DNA of 64,000 bases from Actinomadura sp. NBRC 104412 (GTDB taxonomy: Bacteria; Actinomycetota; Actinomycetes; Streptosporangiales; Streptosporangiaceae). The notes below the pieces were generated by a model. That model ran no database searches. It worked only from the letters and a program-made list of their open reading frames with translations, and was not told the origin of the DNA. This document shows, piece by piece, positions 33,899 to 43,021 of this stretch. A program made the translations under genes and the position numbers. The DNA lies in NCBI RefSeq assembly GCF_030269515.1, contig NZ_BSTM01000037.1, positions 1-64,000 on the forward strand, read 5' to 3'. Position 1 is the stretch's first letter. Each line of letters begins with the position of its first letter.

Positions 33899-34047
33899 GG
33901 CGTTCGTCCTTGGTCATGTCCAGGTGTTCGAGGATCACGCTAGCGGCGAGAGACGACTCTTGTGGACCCACGATGAGGGCCTGGTGTGGAGCGGCTCTCA
34001 CTACGGCAGGATCGTTACTCCAGGCGAGGAAGGCCGGAGGAGGTGCC

Positions 34048-35871
34048 TTGTACCGCGGGGTCGAACTCAACGGCCGATACCTTCTGGCGGAGCCCATCGG
34101 CCAGGGCGCGATGGGTGAGGTCTGGCTGGGTATGGACCGCCGCCTCAATCGACCGGTCGCCGTCAAGCTCCTCCTGCCGTTCCAGCGTGGTAGGACCGAC
34201 CGTGTCGAGCGTTTTCGACGTGAAGCCGAGATCGCGGCCGCCCTCCAGCATCCGGGGATCACGGTGGTGCACGATGTCGGAGAGCACGAGGGCCTCCTCT
34301 TTTTCGTGATGGAGTATCTCAAGGGCGAGGACCTCGCCAAGATCATCCGCAGGTGTCCCGCGGGGCTGTCCATCGACCGCGTTCTGAGTGTCGGCATTCA
34401 GCTGGCCGACGCCCTCGACGCCGCACATCGCCGTGGTGTGGTTCATCGGGACATCAAGCCCGCGAACATCATGCTCACAGCGGTCGACAGGGTGAAGGTA
34501 TGCGACTTCGGCGTCGCCCGCATCATGGAACCCACCGCCGGCGAGACGGGGACGGTCGGCGTCGGCACGCCACTGTACTCCGCACCGGAGCAATTCGACG
34601 GGCGTGCCGGCGCGCAGGCGGACCTCTACTCGCTCGGTTGTGTCCTCTATGAACTGCTGACCGGGTGTACGCCGTTCCAGGGCTCGCCGGTAGAACTGAT
34701 GTACAAGCACAAGCACGAAGTCCCGGCTCCGGTGGACTCGCTTCGAACGGAGACGCCGAGCGACCTCAACTCGCTGGTGATGGCCCTCCTCGACAAGGCT
34801 CCGAGGAAACGCCCCCATGGAGGGGGCGAGGTCAAGGAGACATTGCGTGCACTCCGGCGACGGCTCAGGGAGGCCGCCGTCGGAGCGGCGATCGTGGTGT
34901 CACCGCAGGAGAACGGCGGGCCGGAGCCGGGCGCCCGGAGGGCGGCGCGACAGTGTTTCGAACCACCGCCGGCTTCTCTGCTCGGCTCAGGAGACGTCGA
35001 GGCGGATACGGCTCGATCGTCTCGAGATGGTCACGCCGTCCGACTCGGCAGGGTTCTCCGGTCCATGCCGACGGACACCGAAGTACGCCCTCTTTTGGTC
35101 GGTCTTGGTGAAAGCCCAGCCGGTGGGCTCGTGGTCGACCTCGCGCATCTATCGCACATGTTGATAGCCGGCGATGAACCCGCGGAGAACGCGGCGGCGG
35201 TCCACTCGCTGGTGGTCTCGATCCTCATGCACGCCGTTCCCGATCGAGTTCGCATGATCCTGGTGGATTCGCAGCGGACCGGGTTGTCGATCTACGCGGG
35301 AATCCCTCACCTTCTCACCCCGGTCCTGACCACTCCCGAGAAGGCGGTCGGGGCGCTGGGCTGGGTCGTGGAGGAAATGGAGCGCCGCTATGACGATCTC
35401 GCGGAACACGGATACCGCCACATCCACGCCTACAACGAAGCCGTGCGCCTCGGTCGGCTCAGGCGGCCCGAACACGCCGTCGGCGGTGGCCCCCACCCAT
35501 ACGTCATCGTGGTCGTGGAGGAACTGGCAGATCTGATGGCGGTCGCACGCCGTGAGACGGAAGATCGCATTGGAAAGCTGACACGTTTGGCGAGGGCGGT
35601 CGGCATCCACCTTGTACTCGCCACGAGTCAGGTGACTGAGCGAACCCTCTCGAGACGGCTGACGGCCGATGTTCCGTCCCGTCTCGCGCTCAAGACGGCA
35701 TCGATCGACCGAAGTGAGTTGGTCATCGACCTGCCGGGGGCCGAACGCCTCGTGAAGGGCGAGGCGCTGTTCTTGCCGAAGGGTGAATCGAAGCCGGCCA
35801 GAATCAGATGCGCCACGGTCACGGAGCAGGAGATAGAGTCGGTGGTCGCCCATTGGGTTCGCCAAGTATGA
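34048..35871 (+). CDS. Ser/Thr protein kinase fused to a motor-dead FtsK/SpoIIIE domain
   Basis: A 607-residue fusion. Residues 10-275 form a Hanks-type kinase with an intact core: Gly loop IGQGAMGEVWLG (17-28), Lys40, HRDIKPAN (133-140), DFG (153-155), APE (179-181). Residues about 330-607 align along their whole length with the FtsK/SpoIIIE motor (HLSHMLIAG, IPHLLTPVLTTPEKAVGALGWVVEEMERRYDDL, EELADLMAVA, ARAVGIHLVLATSQ, PSRLALKT, GEALFLP). However, the P-loop GxxGxGKS is replaced by GDEPAENA (375-382), Walker B Asp by Glu491, and the LATQRP sensor by LATSQVT. It therefore cannot pump DNA and may be a scaffold or sensor. TTG start with GGAGGAGG 4 nt upstream. Confidence 0.85.
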   Translation: MYRGVELNGRYLLAEPIGQGAMGEVWLGMDRRLNRPVAVKLLLPFQRGRTDRVERFRREAEIAAALQHPGITVVHDVGEHEGLLFFVMEYLKGEDLAKIIRRCPAGLSIDRVLSVGIQLADALDAAHRRGVVHRDIKPANIMLTAVDRVKVCDFGVARIMEPTAGETGTVGVGTPLYSAPEQFDGRAGAQADLYSLGCVLYELLTGCTPFQGSPVELMYKHKHEVPAPVDSLRTETPSDLNSLVMALLDKAPRKRPHGGGEVKETLRALRRRLREAAVGAAIVVSPQENGGPEPGARRAARQCFEPPPASLLGSGDVEADTARSSRDGHAVRLGRVLRSMPTDTEVRPLLVGLGESPAGGLVVDLAHLSHMLIAGDEPAENAAAVHSLVVSILMHAVPDRVRMILVDSQRTGLSIYAGIPHLLTPVLTTPEKAVGALGWVVEEMERRYDDLAEHGYRHIHAYNEAVRLGRLRRPEHAVGGGPHPYVIVVVEELADLMAVARRETEDRIGKLTRLARAVGIHLVLATSQVTERTLSRRLTADVPSRLALKTASIDRSELVIDLPGAERLVKGEALFLPKGESKPARIRCATVTEQEIESVVAHWVRQV

Positions 35872-35995
35872 ACTGCTTCTTCAGGGTTTCTGAGTGCATG
35901 CTCGACTGATCAGTTGATCTCGTCGCGCCGCGAGGACGGACATCGGCGTCGACCTTCGCCATGATCCAACTTGCGGCCTCCGGATTCGAGCGGGA

Positions 35996-37882
35996 TCAGA
36001 TGTTCGTGGCGAAGTAGCCCACCGAAGGGTCGTCGGGGGTGCCGATGAGCATAGCGCGATCAAGAAAGATGTTGTTCGTCTCGCAACTGGTCTCGGGCAA
36101 AAGAACGCAGGCATAGCAGGCGGCGAGATTGAGGCTGTCAACGCCGCTGGCCTCCGACTCCATGCACGGGGGATCCTGCGAACACCATGAAACCCGGCTC
36201 AGTGCCGACTTCACCGATTCGTGCAGGCGCTTGTACTCGCCCTGAGCGACGACCCCGCCCAGGCTTCCCGCGGAATCGCTGGTGGCCGTGTAGATGAGAA
36301 GGCCGGCCATGTCGTTGGACACGTACAGCCGTTCCCGAAGTGACGCGGCCGGATAACCGGCCTCCAGGCTCCACTCATTGATGAGCGCATGGGCGAGTGT
36401 GTGGATGAGGATGTAGCGAGGACTGAGTGGCGACCGAATCCTTCCGATCGACTCGCGCCCCATGACGGCGACCGCACGCCGACGGAGTGCCGCGGTGTGG
36501 TTGTCACGGAGGAGGCCGGCCCGAGCGGATGTACCGGCCCTTGTTTCCCAATCGTTCAGTCGCCGCGCATCCAGGGTCAGGAACACACCTTCGCCGCTGA
36601 CCTCGATCGCCGGAAGCCAGTCCACCTTCTCCTTTGACATCGCGGCCTTCCGGTCGCCGATCGTCACCGGATCGGGAACCTCGACGCGGGTGAAGGACTG
36701 CAGCGCGCGGACCTCGCGCAGACGTGTGACCAGCATCGAACGCTCGATCCCAGGTGGGAGAGGCGTATCCGGATCTTCGGGTGGCCTGGTGCACTCGAAG
36801 TCATCGCCTCGGTCGATCGTCGCCGTGCCGAACCGCAGCTGTTCGTACTCCTCTCGACGCAGCTCGGTAGCCGATTCGAGCGCCTCATATGTGTCGGCGT
36901 CCGGTTGCTCGCTCTCCATCAGGCGTTGTCGGCGCTGCACCGCCTCGATGACGTCCTGGGAGGTGAAGCGGGAGTCGCGCAGAATGCCGTTCCCCCTGAT
37001 GACCTGTTCGATGGTCGTGTGATCGACCCGTTGCTCCAGCAGCGTCTTCAGGGTCTGGTAATGAGGGTTGATCCGCTTCTGCAGGGTTTCCGACCAGGGT
37101 GGGATGGACAGCGCGGAGCGGTTGACGGGGAACCAGGCGGCCGAGGAACCACGCTGCAGCGTGCGTGGAAGCGCCGTGCACCCTTCCTGCTCGGTTCCAC
37201 GCCCGAGCCAGGGACGCCGCCCCCGGCAGGGGATTCCCAGCCGGGACAGCGCATGTCGTCCGAAGGCGCCCTCCATGGAAGCCTCCTTGCCACAGGTGCA
37301 TCGGATGATCACAGACCGAAGAGAGGCGGTCCGTCCGCCGCTGTGCAGGCTGAGCTCGTGCCTCCCCTCGAACGAGGAGCCCGCCGGAGACGTCTTCTTG
37401 TGCACCCAGTCGAAGTAGGGGAAGTCGTCCAGATGCCCGTTCTCGCACGCGATGACGAATCGTGATGGTGTCAGCGGCTTGTCACAGGCGCCGCACCGAC
37501 TCTTGCCCCGCGGTGATCCGAACTTTCGGAACTCCTTGAGGTCATGGCAGGTCGGGCACGAATAGAACTCGGGGAAGAGCCGGACCCGTACACCGTCCCC
37601 CGCCGGGGGTGCGGCCGCAGGGGGAGGCTGAAACCCGTTCACGCCGAGCCAACGTTCCAGGCGGGGTTCGTAGATCGCGGACAAGACATCGACCTTCCAG
37701 CTGTCGAGGCCGCTCACGACGTAGGACTGATCCCCGATGGCGACCAGGGACCCGACCCCGTAAGTCGTGATCATTTGAGCTCGTCGCACCGCCCCCAAGG
37801 GGGTCCTTGTGGCCTGACGTGCACGCTCCCCGCCTGCGCTCCGTCCACGGCGAGGACTTCTTCCGATCGTGCTCATGTTCAC
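35996..37882 (-). CDS. drmB: DrmB-like DUF1998 protein (DISARM component)
   Basis: A 628-residue DUF1998 protein, last gene of the four-gene helicase operon. N-terminal RRAQMITTYGVGSLVAIGDQSYVVSG is typical. A zinc ribbon (CPTC...CGAC, about 110-137) and FVIACENGHLDDFPYFDWVH follow. The C-terminal DUF1998 domain has LIHTLAHALINEWSLEAGYPAASLRERLY, LLIYTATSDSAGSLGG and the Cys-rich CSQDPPCMESE...CYACVLLPETSCE. In DISARM, DrmB works with the DrmA helicase on invading DNA. The GTG start overlaps the DrmA stop by 4 nt (GTGA); ATG 37876 is an alternative. Confidence 0.9.
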   Translation of the reverse strand: MNMSTIGRSPRRGRSAGGERARQATRTPLGAVRRAQMITTYGVGSLVAIGDQSYVVSGLDSWKVDVLSAIYEPRLERWLGVNGFQPPPAAAPPAGDGVRVRLFPEFYSCPTCHDLKEFRKFGSPRGKSRCGACDKPLTPSRFVIACENGHLDDFPYFDWVHKKTSPAGSSFEGRHELSLHSGGRTASLRSVIIRCTCGKEASMEGAFGRHALSRLGIPCRGRRPWLGRGTEQEGCTALPRTLQRGSSAAWFPVNRSALSIPPWSETLQKRINPHYQTLKTLLEQRVDHTTIEQVIRGNGILRDSRFTSQDVIEAVQRRQRLMESEQPDADTYEALESATELRREEYEQLRFGTATIDRGDDFECTRPPEDPDTPLPPGIERSMLVTRLREVRALQSFTRVEVPDPVTIGDRKAAMSKEKVDWLPAIEVSGEGVFLTLDARRLNDWETRAGTSARAGLLRDNHTAALRRRAVAVMGRESIGRIRSPLSPRYILIHTLAHALINEWSLEAGYPAASLRERLYVSNDMAGLLIYTATSDSAGSLGGVVAQGEYKRLHESVKSALSRVSWCSQDPPCMESEASGVDSLNLAACYACVLLPETSCETNNIFLDRAMLIGTPDDPSVGYFATNI

Positions 37883-40800
37883 CGCTCCAAATAGAGGTCG
37901 GACTCGACGTCGACGTCTCGCAGACTCCAGAGGGTCCGGAACGCGTCGTCGAGGTCTTCATCCGAGTGAGAACGCAGCAAGGCGGCGTCCGCGGCGCGCG
38001 GTTCACTGCGTTTGAAGTTGGACGGGGCCTCGTACAGCAGTTCCGGGTTGTCGGCCGCGAGCTTGCGCCACTTGTCGATGATGGCGTACAGGTCGTTCTC
38101 GGTGCCCTGCCATTGCTCGGGGGCGTTCGGCTCGATCGCTCTGACACGGGCGAGAATGAGGTCCTTGAGCTCTTCCAGGCGGTTCTCGAACATGGCGACG
38201 TCGCCGGCGCCGGTGTTGGGACGGGCCTCGGAGTACAGTAGTCGCGCCATGCCGACGAGCACCGCGTGCAGGGCGCGGTCCCGTGCCCTGGGAGAGAACG
38301 GGGTCACGCTGGTCGACTCCACCTGGCGGTAGAGCGCCTGGTGGTACGACGCGAAACCTTCGTAGTGAGAGCGATCGCGGGACCTGGCGGCATTGAACAT
38401 GACGACCACCAGCCCTGGATGGTGCCGGCCGACGCGGCTGCCGGACTGGATGTACTCCGCGGTGGTCTGCGGCTGGCCCATGATCGCCATCAGTCCGAGC
38501 CGGTCCACGTCCACGCCGACCGAGATCATGTTGGTCGCGAGGACGGTGTCGAAGGTCGCCCGGTCGGGCAGCCCCCTTTCCAGGTCCTTGAGGCGCTGCG
38601 GGATATCACTGGACTTCACGCGGCTGGTGAGTTCCGCGAGCAGCTCTGCGGGGCGCGGGGCGACCCCCTCCCGATCGGCGAGCAGTTTGAGGCGGTCCTG
38701 GACGTCGTCATGGAACTGGAGTTCGGCGGCGGCGAGAAGCCTGAGACTGTTGAAGTAGCCGATGAGCGTCCAGTACGCATCACGCACCGCGTCCTCACCA
38801 CCGATCTTCGCGGCATGGTGCAGGAGCGCGGCATACGCCCGGACCAACAGGGTCGCCTGACTGGTGTTGGGCGTGAGCAGACCCACGTACTGACGCGAGG
38901 CCTTGTCGACCGCGGACGCCTCCACCGCGAACCACGAGTCACGAGCGTCGAGGCCGGCCGGTGGGAACTGGCGAACCCGCCGATTGAACAGACGTCGAAC
39001 CTGATGTTCGGCGCGCCGGATCGTCGCCGTGGAGGCGATCACCTTCGGTTCGTCCGCGGCGATGTCGATCGCGGTCTCGTACAGTCCGGCGAGACTGCCG
39101 AGCGGTCCGGAGATCAGGTGCAACTCGTCCTGCACGATCAGTTCAGGGGGTGGTGTCCCGTCCGGGGCGCCACTCCTGTTGAAAAGGGCGGCGACCTGCT
39201 CTCGCCATGCGATCTGCGCGAACTTGTCGATGGTCGCGATGATCAACGTGGGTCGGACCTGATAGATGATCTCATCCACGACGTGGACGGGGAGCGCCTG
39301 ACGGAATTCGCAAACATCGGACGAGCAGAAGGCGCGCATCTCCGAGATCGTCGGATCCGCCTCGTAGTTCCAGGCGTCCATCGCCTTGCCGCACCATGGG
39401 CAGGCGCGTAGTTGCACAGGGTTCTCTTCCTGCAGTTCGTCACCTTCGCGCAGTCGCTTGATGCTCTGCGCGGCGTCCTTGACCGTGTTCGGCGTGGCCG
39501 CACGGCCGACCCACATTCCCAGGGAGATCGTCTCGGTGCCCAACTCTTGGGGGTTCTCTCGACGCATGATCTCCATGGCGCAGATCAGTGTGGCCGCGCG
39601 CTCGAACTGCTGGAGAGTGAGCAGCCGCAGTGTGTACCGCATGAGGGCCGTGACGCCACCGCCCTGTGGGCCTCTGCGCTTGCGGCGCAGGAACACCGTG
39701 AACGCGATGATGCCGAGGTACGCCTCGGTCTTCCCGCCGCCTGTGGGGAACCACAACAGGTCGGCGAGCCGGCGATCGTCGTGATCCGGGTCATGGATGC
39801 CGTCCAAACACAGCAACAGGAAGGCGATCTGAAAGGGACGCCACCGGCCGTCCAGGCGTGGCCGGCCCTCTCGACCCGCCTTGATCCACGCGGTTCGGCC
39901 ACGCTGCATCGCCATCGCGCGATTGGCTCGGCGGAAGGCCGTCATCACATCCGGGCGCTTGCGCAGCAGGTCGATACCGGACTCCATGCGGTCGCAGGCT
40001 GTGACGCATTGCTCGATCTGCCGCTCCGCCGCCCACCCGTACTCGGTCGCCTTGAGCAATCTGGCCTCTTCGGCACGCTCGGCGATCCACTCCCGGTAAC
40101 CCTTGACGAGACCGCGCAATGCCGCCAAGACCTCGTCCTCCGGCGCCTCGGCCAGGCGACGCATCTCCAGCCTTGAAACGTCGATCTGAGGGTTGGAGTC
40201 CGTCAGAAGGACCTCGAAGGTCGGGACGAAGGCGGTCCGGACCTCTGATACGGCGGCGGGCCGGCCGTTCAGCAGGGCGTCATCGCGTGGCTCCGGTGGG
40301 TCCCAGTCCCAGTCGGCGGCGCAACCGTGCCCGACGGCGAAGGTCGGAGCGTGCCGATAGAGCAACTTGTTGACACGGACCTCGTCCTCGTCGGCCCCCA
40401 CAGGGACAGGGCGTTCGATCAGGGTCGCGGTCCCTTGGGGGCTCGTGATCCGCATGCTCGGCTGAAAGAAGGAGTGCGCGTCCTGCAGATCGTAGGCACC
40501 GATCCGGTCGGTATTGACGAGTGCGGCCGTGACCGCGACCGCCGGCGGATCACCTGCGGACGGTCGCACCCGCAGCCTGAGATCCAGCTTCGGTGCCAGT
40601 TCGACCCTGAACGAACCAGGGTCGGTCACATCGAGCGTGTACGGTTCGATCGGCACGGCTCTGCGGCGCCAGCGCAGGTCGTGCTCACGGGTGCTGCGCT
40701 GCTCCGCCCGCTTCGCCCGAACGATGTTGCCCTCGCCGTCAATGGGGTCGTACATCGCAGCGGTGACGGTGATCGTGACGCTGGGTGCCATGTCCGGGTT

Positions 40801-41097
40801 CACCGCGAAGGTGATCCCCATAGAGGAAGGGCTCTGCAGGTTCGCCATCGAGACACCCGTATCCGGTGCCTCATCCACCTCGAGGGACGCCTCGGCCAGG
40901 TCGACGTCCCGTTCGGCCGTGGCGGCGAGCAGATCCTCCTCGTTGTCACGCCGGGGGAACAACACACCGGTGGCGTACGTGGTGATCGGCGCGTCCGAGA
41001 GGATCTCCGCATCCCCTCCCACCGGGCCGAGCAGATCGCGTTGGAGCCGTTCAACGAGCTCGGACCTGAATCGGTAATGGTCACTGTGTCGTGACAC
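37879..41097 (-). CDS. drmA: DrmA-like SF2 helicase (DISARM component)
   Basis: A 1072-residue helicase. Residues 1-400 lack a known fold, except for a beta-rich part. Walker A LLWFPTGGGKTEAYLG lies near 450, a CPWCG...CSSDVCEF zinc site near 566-600, the DEAH-equivalent VQDELHLISGPLGSLAGLYE near 654, and motifs V-VI ATNMISVGVDVDRLGLM and AEYIQSGSRVGRHHPGLVV near 870-895. This arrangement is that of DrmA helicases that always accompany DUF1998 proteins. GTG 41097 with GAGGAAGAG 4 nt upstream gives a 17-nt overlap with the UvrD-like gene; the longer frame is unlikely. Confidence 0.88.
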   Translation of the reverse strand: MSRHSDHYRFRSELVERLQRDLLGPVGGDAEILSDAPITTYATGVLFPRRDNEEDLLAATAERDVDLAEASLEVDEAPDTGVSMANLQSPSSMGITFAVNPDMAPSVTITVTAAMYDPIDGEGNIVRAKRAEQRSTREHDLRWRRRAVPIEPYTLDVTDPGSFRVELAPKLDLRLRVRPSAGDPPAVAVTAALVNTDRIGAYDLQDAHSFFQPSMRITSPQGTATLIERPVPVGADEDEVRVNKLLYRHAPTFAVGHGCAADWDWDPPEPRDDALLNGRPAAVSEVRTAFVPTFEVLLTDSNPQIDVSRLEMRRLAEAPEDEVLAALRGLVKGYREWIAERAEEARLLKATEYGWAAERQIEQCVTACDRMESGIDLLRKRPDVMTAFRRANRAMAMQRGRTAWIKAGREGRPRLDGRWRPFQIAFLLLCLDGIHDPDHDDRRLADLLWFPTGGGKTEAYLGIIAFTVFLRRKRRGPQGGGVTALMRYTLRLLTLQQFERAATLICAMEIMRRENPQELGTETISLGMWVGRAATPNTVKDAAQSIKRLREGDELQEENPVQLRACPWCGKAMDAWNYEADPTISEMRAFCSSDVCEFRQALPVHVVDEIIYQVRPTLIIATIDKFAQIAWREQVAALFNRSGAPDGTPPPELIVQDELHLISGPLGSLAGLYETAIDIAADEPKVIASTATIRRAEHQVRRLFNRRVRQFPPAGLDARDSWFAVEASAVDKASRQYVGLLTPNTSQATLLVRAYAALLHHAAKIGGEDAVRDAYWTLIGYFNSLRLLAAAELQFHDDVQDRLKLLADREGVAPRPAELLAELTSRVKSSDIPQRLKDLERGLPDRATFDTVLATNMISVGVDVDRLGLMAIMGQPQTTAEYIQSGSRVGRHHPGLVVVMFNAARSRDRSHYEGFASYHQALYRQVESTSVTPFSPRARDRALHAVLVGMARLLYSEARPNTGAGDVAMFENRLEELKDLILARVRAIEPNAPEQWQGTENDLYAIIDKWRKLAADNPELLYEAPSNFKRSEPRAADAALLRSHSDEDLDDAFRTLWSLRDVDVESDLYLER

Positions 41098-43021
41098 CAG
41101 GCTCTTCCTCTCCGTGGGTCTTGCGGTCATAGGTGAACGAACTGAGCCCCATGACCCTGGGGGCCAGCCAGACACCGTGAGGACCGAGCCCGGCCTGGAT
41201 CCCAGCCGCCTCGCTGCCCGCGACGGTCTCGACGGCGTCGATCCGGACGCCGGTCAGGCGTCGTGGCCAGTTCCGCGGCTCGAAGGTCCGGTTCGGCTTC
41301 ATATGGCGGAACAGGTCGGATCTGAATCGGTCGGATACCGTTCCGATGGGGCGATCATCATGCATGATCAGGTACGGCGGGCCTTCGTTCGGCCCGATCG
41401 CCTGCGGAGCCAGGCGTTCCAGTACGACGTCGTCACCTGGGCGTACGCTGGTCGCCAGGTAGTCCTGTAGCTCCACCGGATCCGCCGTGAAGTCCCGCAT
41501 GCCTGCCGGCTGGTCGGAATGCACGTCACCGCCGACCAACTCGAGTCCCAACCGAGCCCAGTACTTGAAGGAGTAGCGTGCCCACCGGTGGACGGCGTCA
41601 TCGATCCGAATGAACTTGATGTCCGGCTGCTCCAGCCAGAGCAGGTCCTGACGGGGCCTGGTCATCGCTACATAGAGGAGGCGGGCCTCCTCATCGGCAT
41701 CGATCGCATGGCCTCTTCTCGATCTCCTCCCCGTGCGAGCGTGTCCCTCCTTGCCCTCCGGCAGTGGACCCGGGTCGACGATCACGACTCGGTCGAACTC
41801 CAGACCCTTGGCCCGGTGGAAGGACGACACCACCAGTCGTGCCGGCGGCTGGGCCGTCAAGTCATCCGGTAGCCGACCCGTGGCCAAGGCCCTGCGGAGT
41901 CTTGCGAGATCAAGGGTGCGATCGTTGCCGCGTCCCGTCCCGGTGCGGAGCAGGAGGCTCCAGAGCCGGTCGGGCGCCGTATCGGCGGGCAGTGGAAGGG
42001 CCGGGACCAACTCGTCGAAGCGTGCCCGGGTGAGCACCGTGCCGTCGACCGCACGGAACAGAAGGCCGAGCCAGGCGGGTGCCACACGATCCCGTGCAGA
42101 TCGTTGGAGTCGGTGTTCGACCGCATATGAGGCGAGTCGCTCGGAGATGACCAGTGCTTCGCCGTTGCGGCGGCAGAGTACGGCGGTGCTCCCCTCGTAC
42201 TCTGTCAGGGCCGATGCGGCGAACTCGTCGAGCTCACCGAGAACGAGGTTGCTGCGCAGCTCGGCCCGCAATTCGCCGTACAGGTCCTGATCATTGCGCC
42301 GGGAGGTCTCGGCGACCTCTCGCAGGAGCGGGCCATAAGGCAGGGCCGTTCTGGCCTCGTCGGTGTCGGCCCGGAAGTTCTTCGTCAACCGCAACTCGAG
42401 GAGGTCTCTCCCAAAGGTGTTGCGAAGCCAGACGAAGAACTGGTTGGTCTCACCGGAACGGCGGTCGAGATCTGACACGGTGAACCCGTAGATGGATTGT
42501 GCCGGGTCACCGACCACGGTGAAGCCGGGATCGAACTCATCGAGCAGCGATTCGACGAGTTCGCGCCGTTTGCCAACCAGGTCCTGGACTTCGTCGATGA
42601 CGACATGGATCAGGTCGTCGCCGAACAGATCCTCGGCAAGTCCCTTCTCGATGGCCTCGCATGCACCGGCGATGCGTTGTTCGAACGACCGTTCGTGCCA
42701 GGCGCCCTCGGCGTCGACCTGCATCAGCAGGTCGAGCGCCCAGGAGTCGAACGTCTGCACACGCACGTACCGAGCCGAGTCCCCGTGTGCGGCGAGGCGG
42801 TTTCGCAACTCCCGTACCGCTGCGCGAGAGAAGGTGAGCACGAGGATCTCCCCCGCGCTCACCCCCTCATCGGCGATCAGGAAGTCGAGGCGCCGGACCA
42901 GGGTGTGCGTCTTGCCGGCGCCCGCACCGGCGGTGACGAGGATCTTGGCGGCGGCCGGCTGCTCGACCACCGCTCGCTGTTCGTCGGTGAGCGGTGGGCT
43001 TTCGGCGTAGACGTCGCTCAC
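41081..43021 (-). CDS. UvrD/Rep-family SF1 helicase
   Basis: A 646-residue SF1A helicase. LTDEQRAVVEQPAAAKILVTAGAGAGKTHTLVRR (Q motif and Walker A, about residues 13-45), VVIDEVQDL (motif II, about 140), GDPAQSIYGF (III), LRLTKNFRADT (IV), SSFHRAKGLEFDRVVIVD (V) and EEARLLYVAMTRPRQDLLWL (VI) are all intact. The last 180 residues have no nuclease motif that I can see. GTG 43021 gives a 4-nt overlap (GTGA) with the preceding gene and has TGGAG 5 nt upstream; the frame also opens at GTG 43033. Its role would be unwinding DNA together with the two SF2 helicases of the operon. Confidence 0.88.
   Translation of the reverse strand: MSDVYAESPPLTDEQRAVVEQPAAAKILVTAGAGAGKTHTLVRRLDFLIADEGVSAGEILVLTFSRAAVRELRNRLAAHGDSARYVRVQTFDSWALDLLMQVDAEGAWHERSFEQRIAGACEAIEKGLAEDLFGDDLIHVVIDEVQDLVGKRRELVESLLDEFDPGFTVVGDPAQSIYGFTVSDLDRRSGETNQFFVWLRNTFGRDLLELRLTKNFRADTDEARTALPYGPLLREVAETSRRNDQDLYGELRAELRSNLVLGELDEFAASALTEYEGSTAVLCRRNGEALVISERLASYAVEHRLQRSARDRVAPAWLGLLFRAVDGTVLTRARFDELVPALPLPADTAPDRLWSLLLRTGTGRGNDRTLDLARLRRALATGRLPDDLTAQPPARLVVSSFHRAKGLEFDRVVIVDPGPLPEGKEGHARTGRRSRRGHAIDADEEARLLYVAMTRPRQDLLWLEQPDIKFIRIDDAVHRWARYSFKYWARLGLELVGGDVHSDQPAGMRDFTADPVELQDYLATSVRPGDDVVLERLAPQAIGPNEGPPYLIMHDDRPIGTVSDRFRSDLFRHMKPNRTFEPRNWPRRLTGVRIDAVETVAGSEAAGIQAGLGPHGVWLAPRVMGLSSFTYDRKTHGEEEPGVTTQ

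Noticed and set aside
33910..34047. Upstream extension of the kinase-FtsK frame
   Set aside because: It would start 12 nt from the divergent gene's start and lacks a ribosome-binding site; TTG 34048 has GGAGGAGG.
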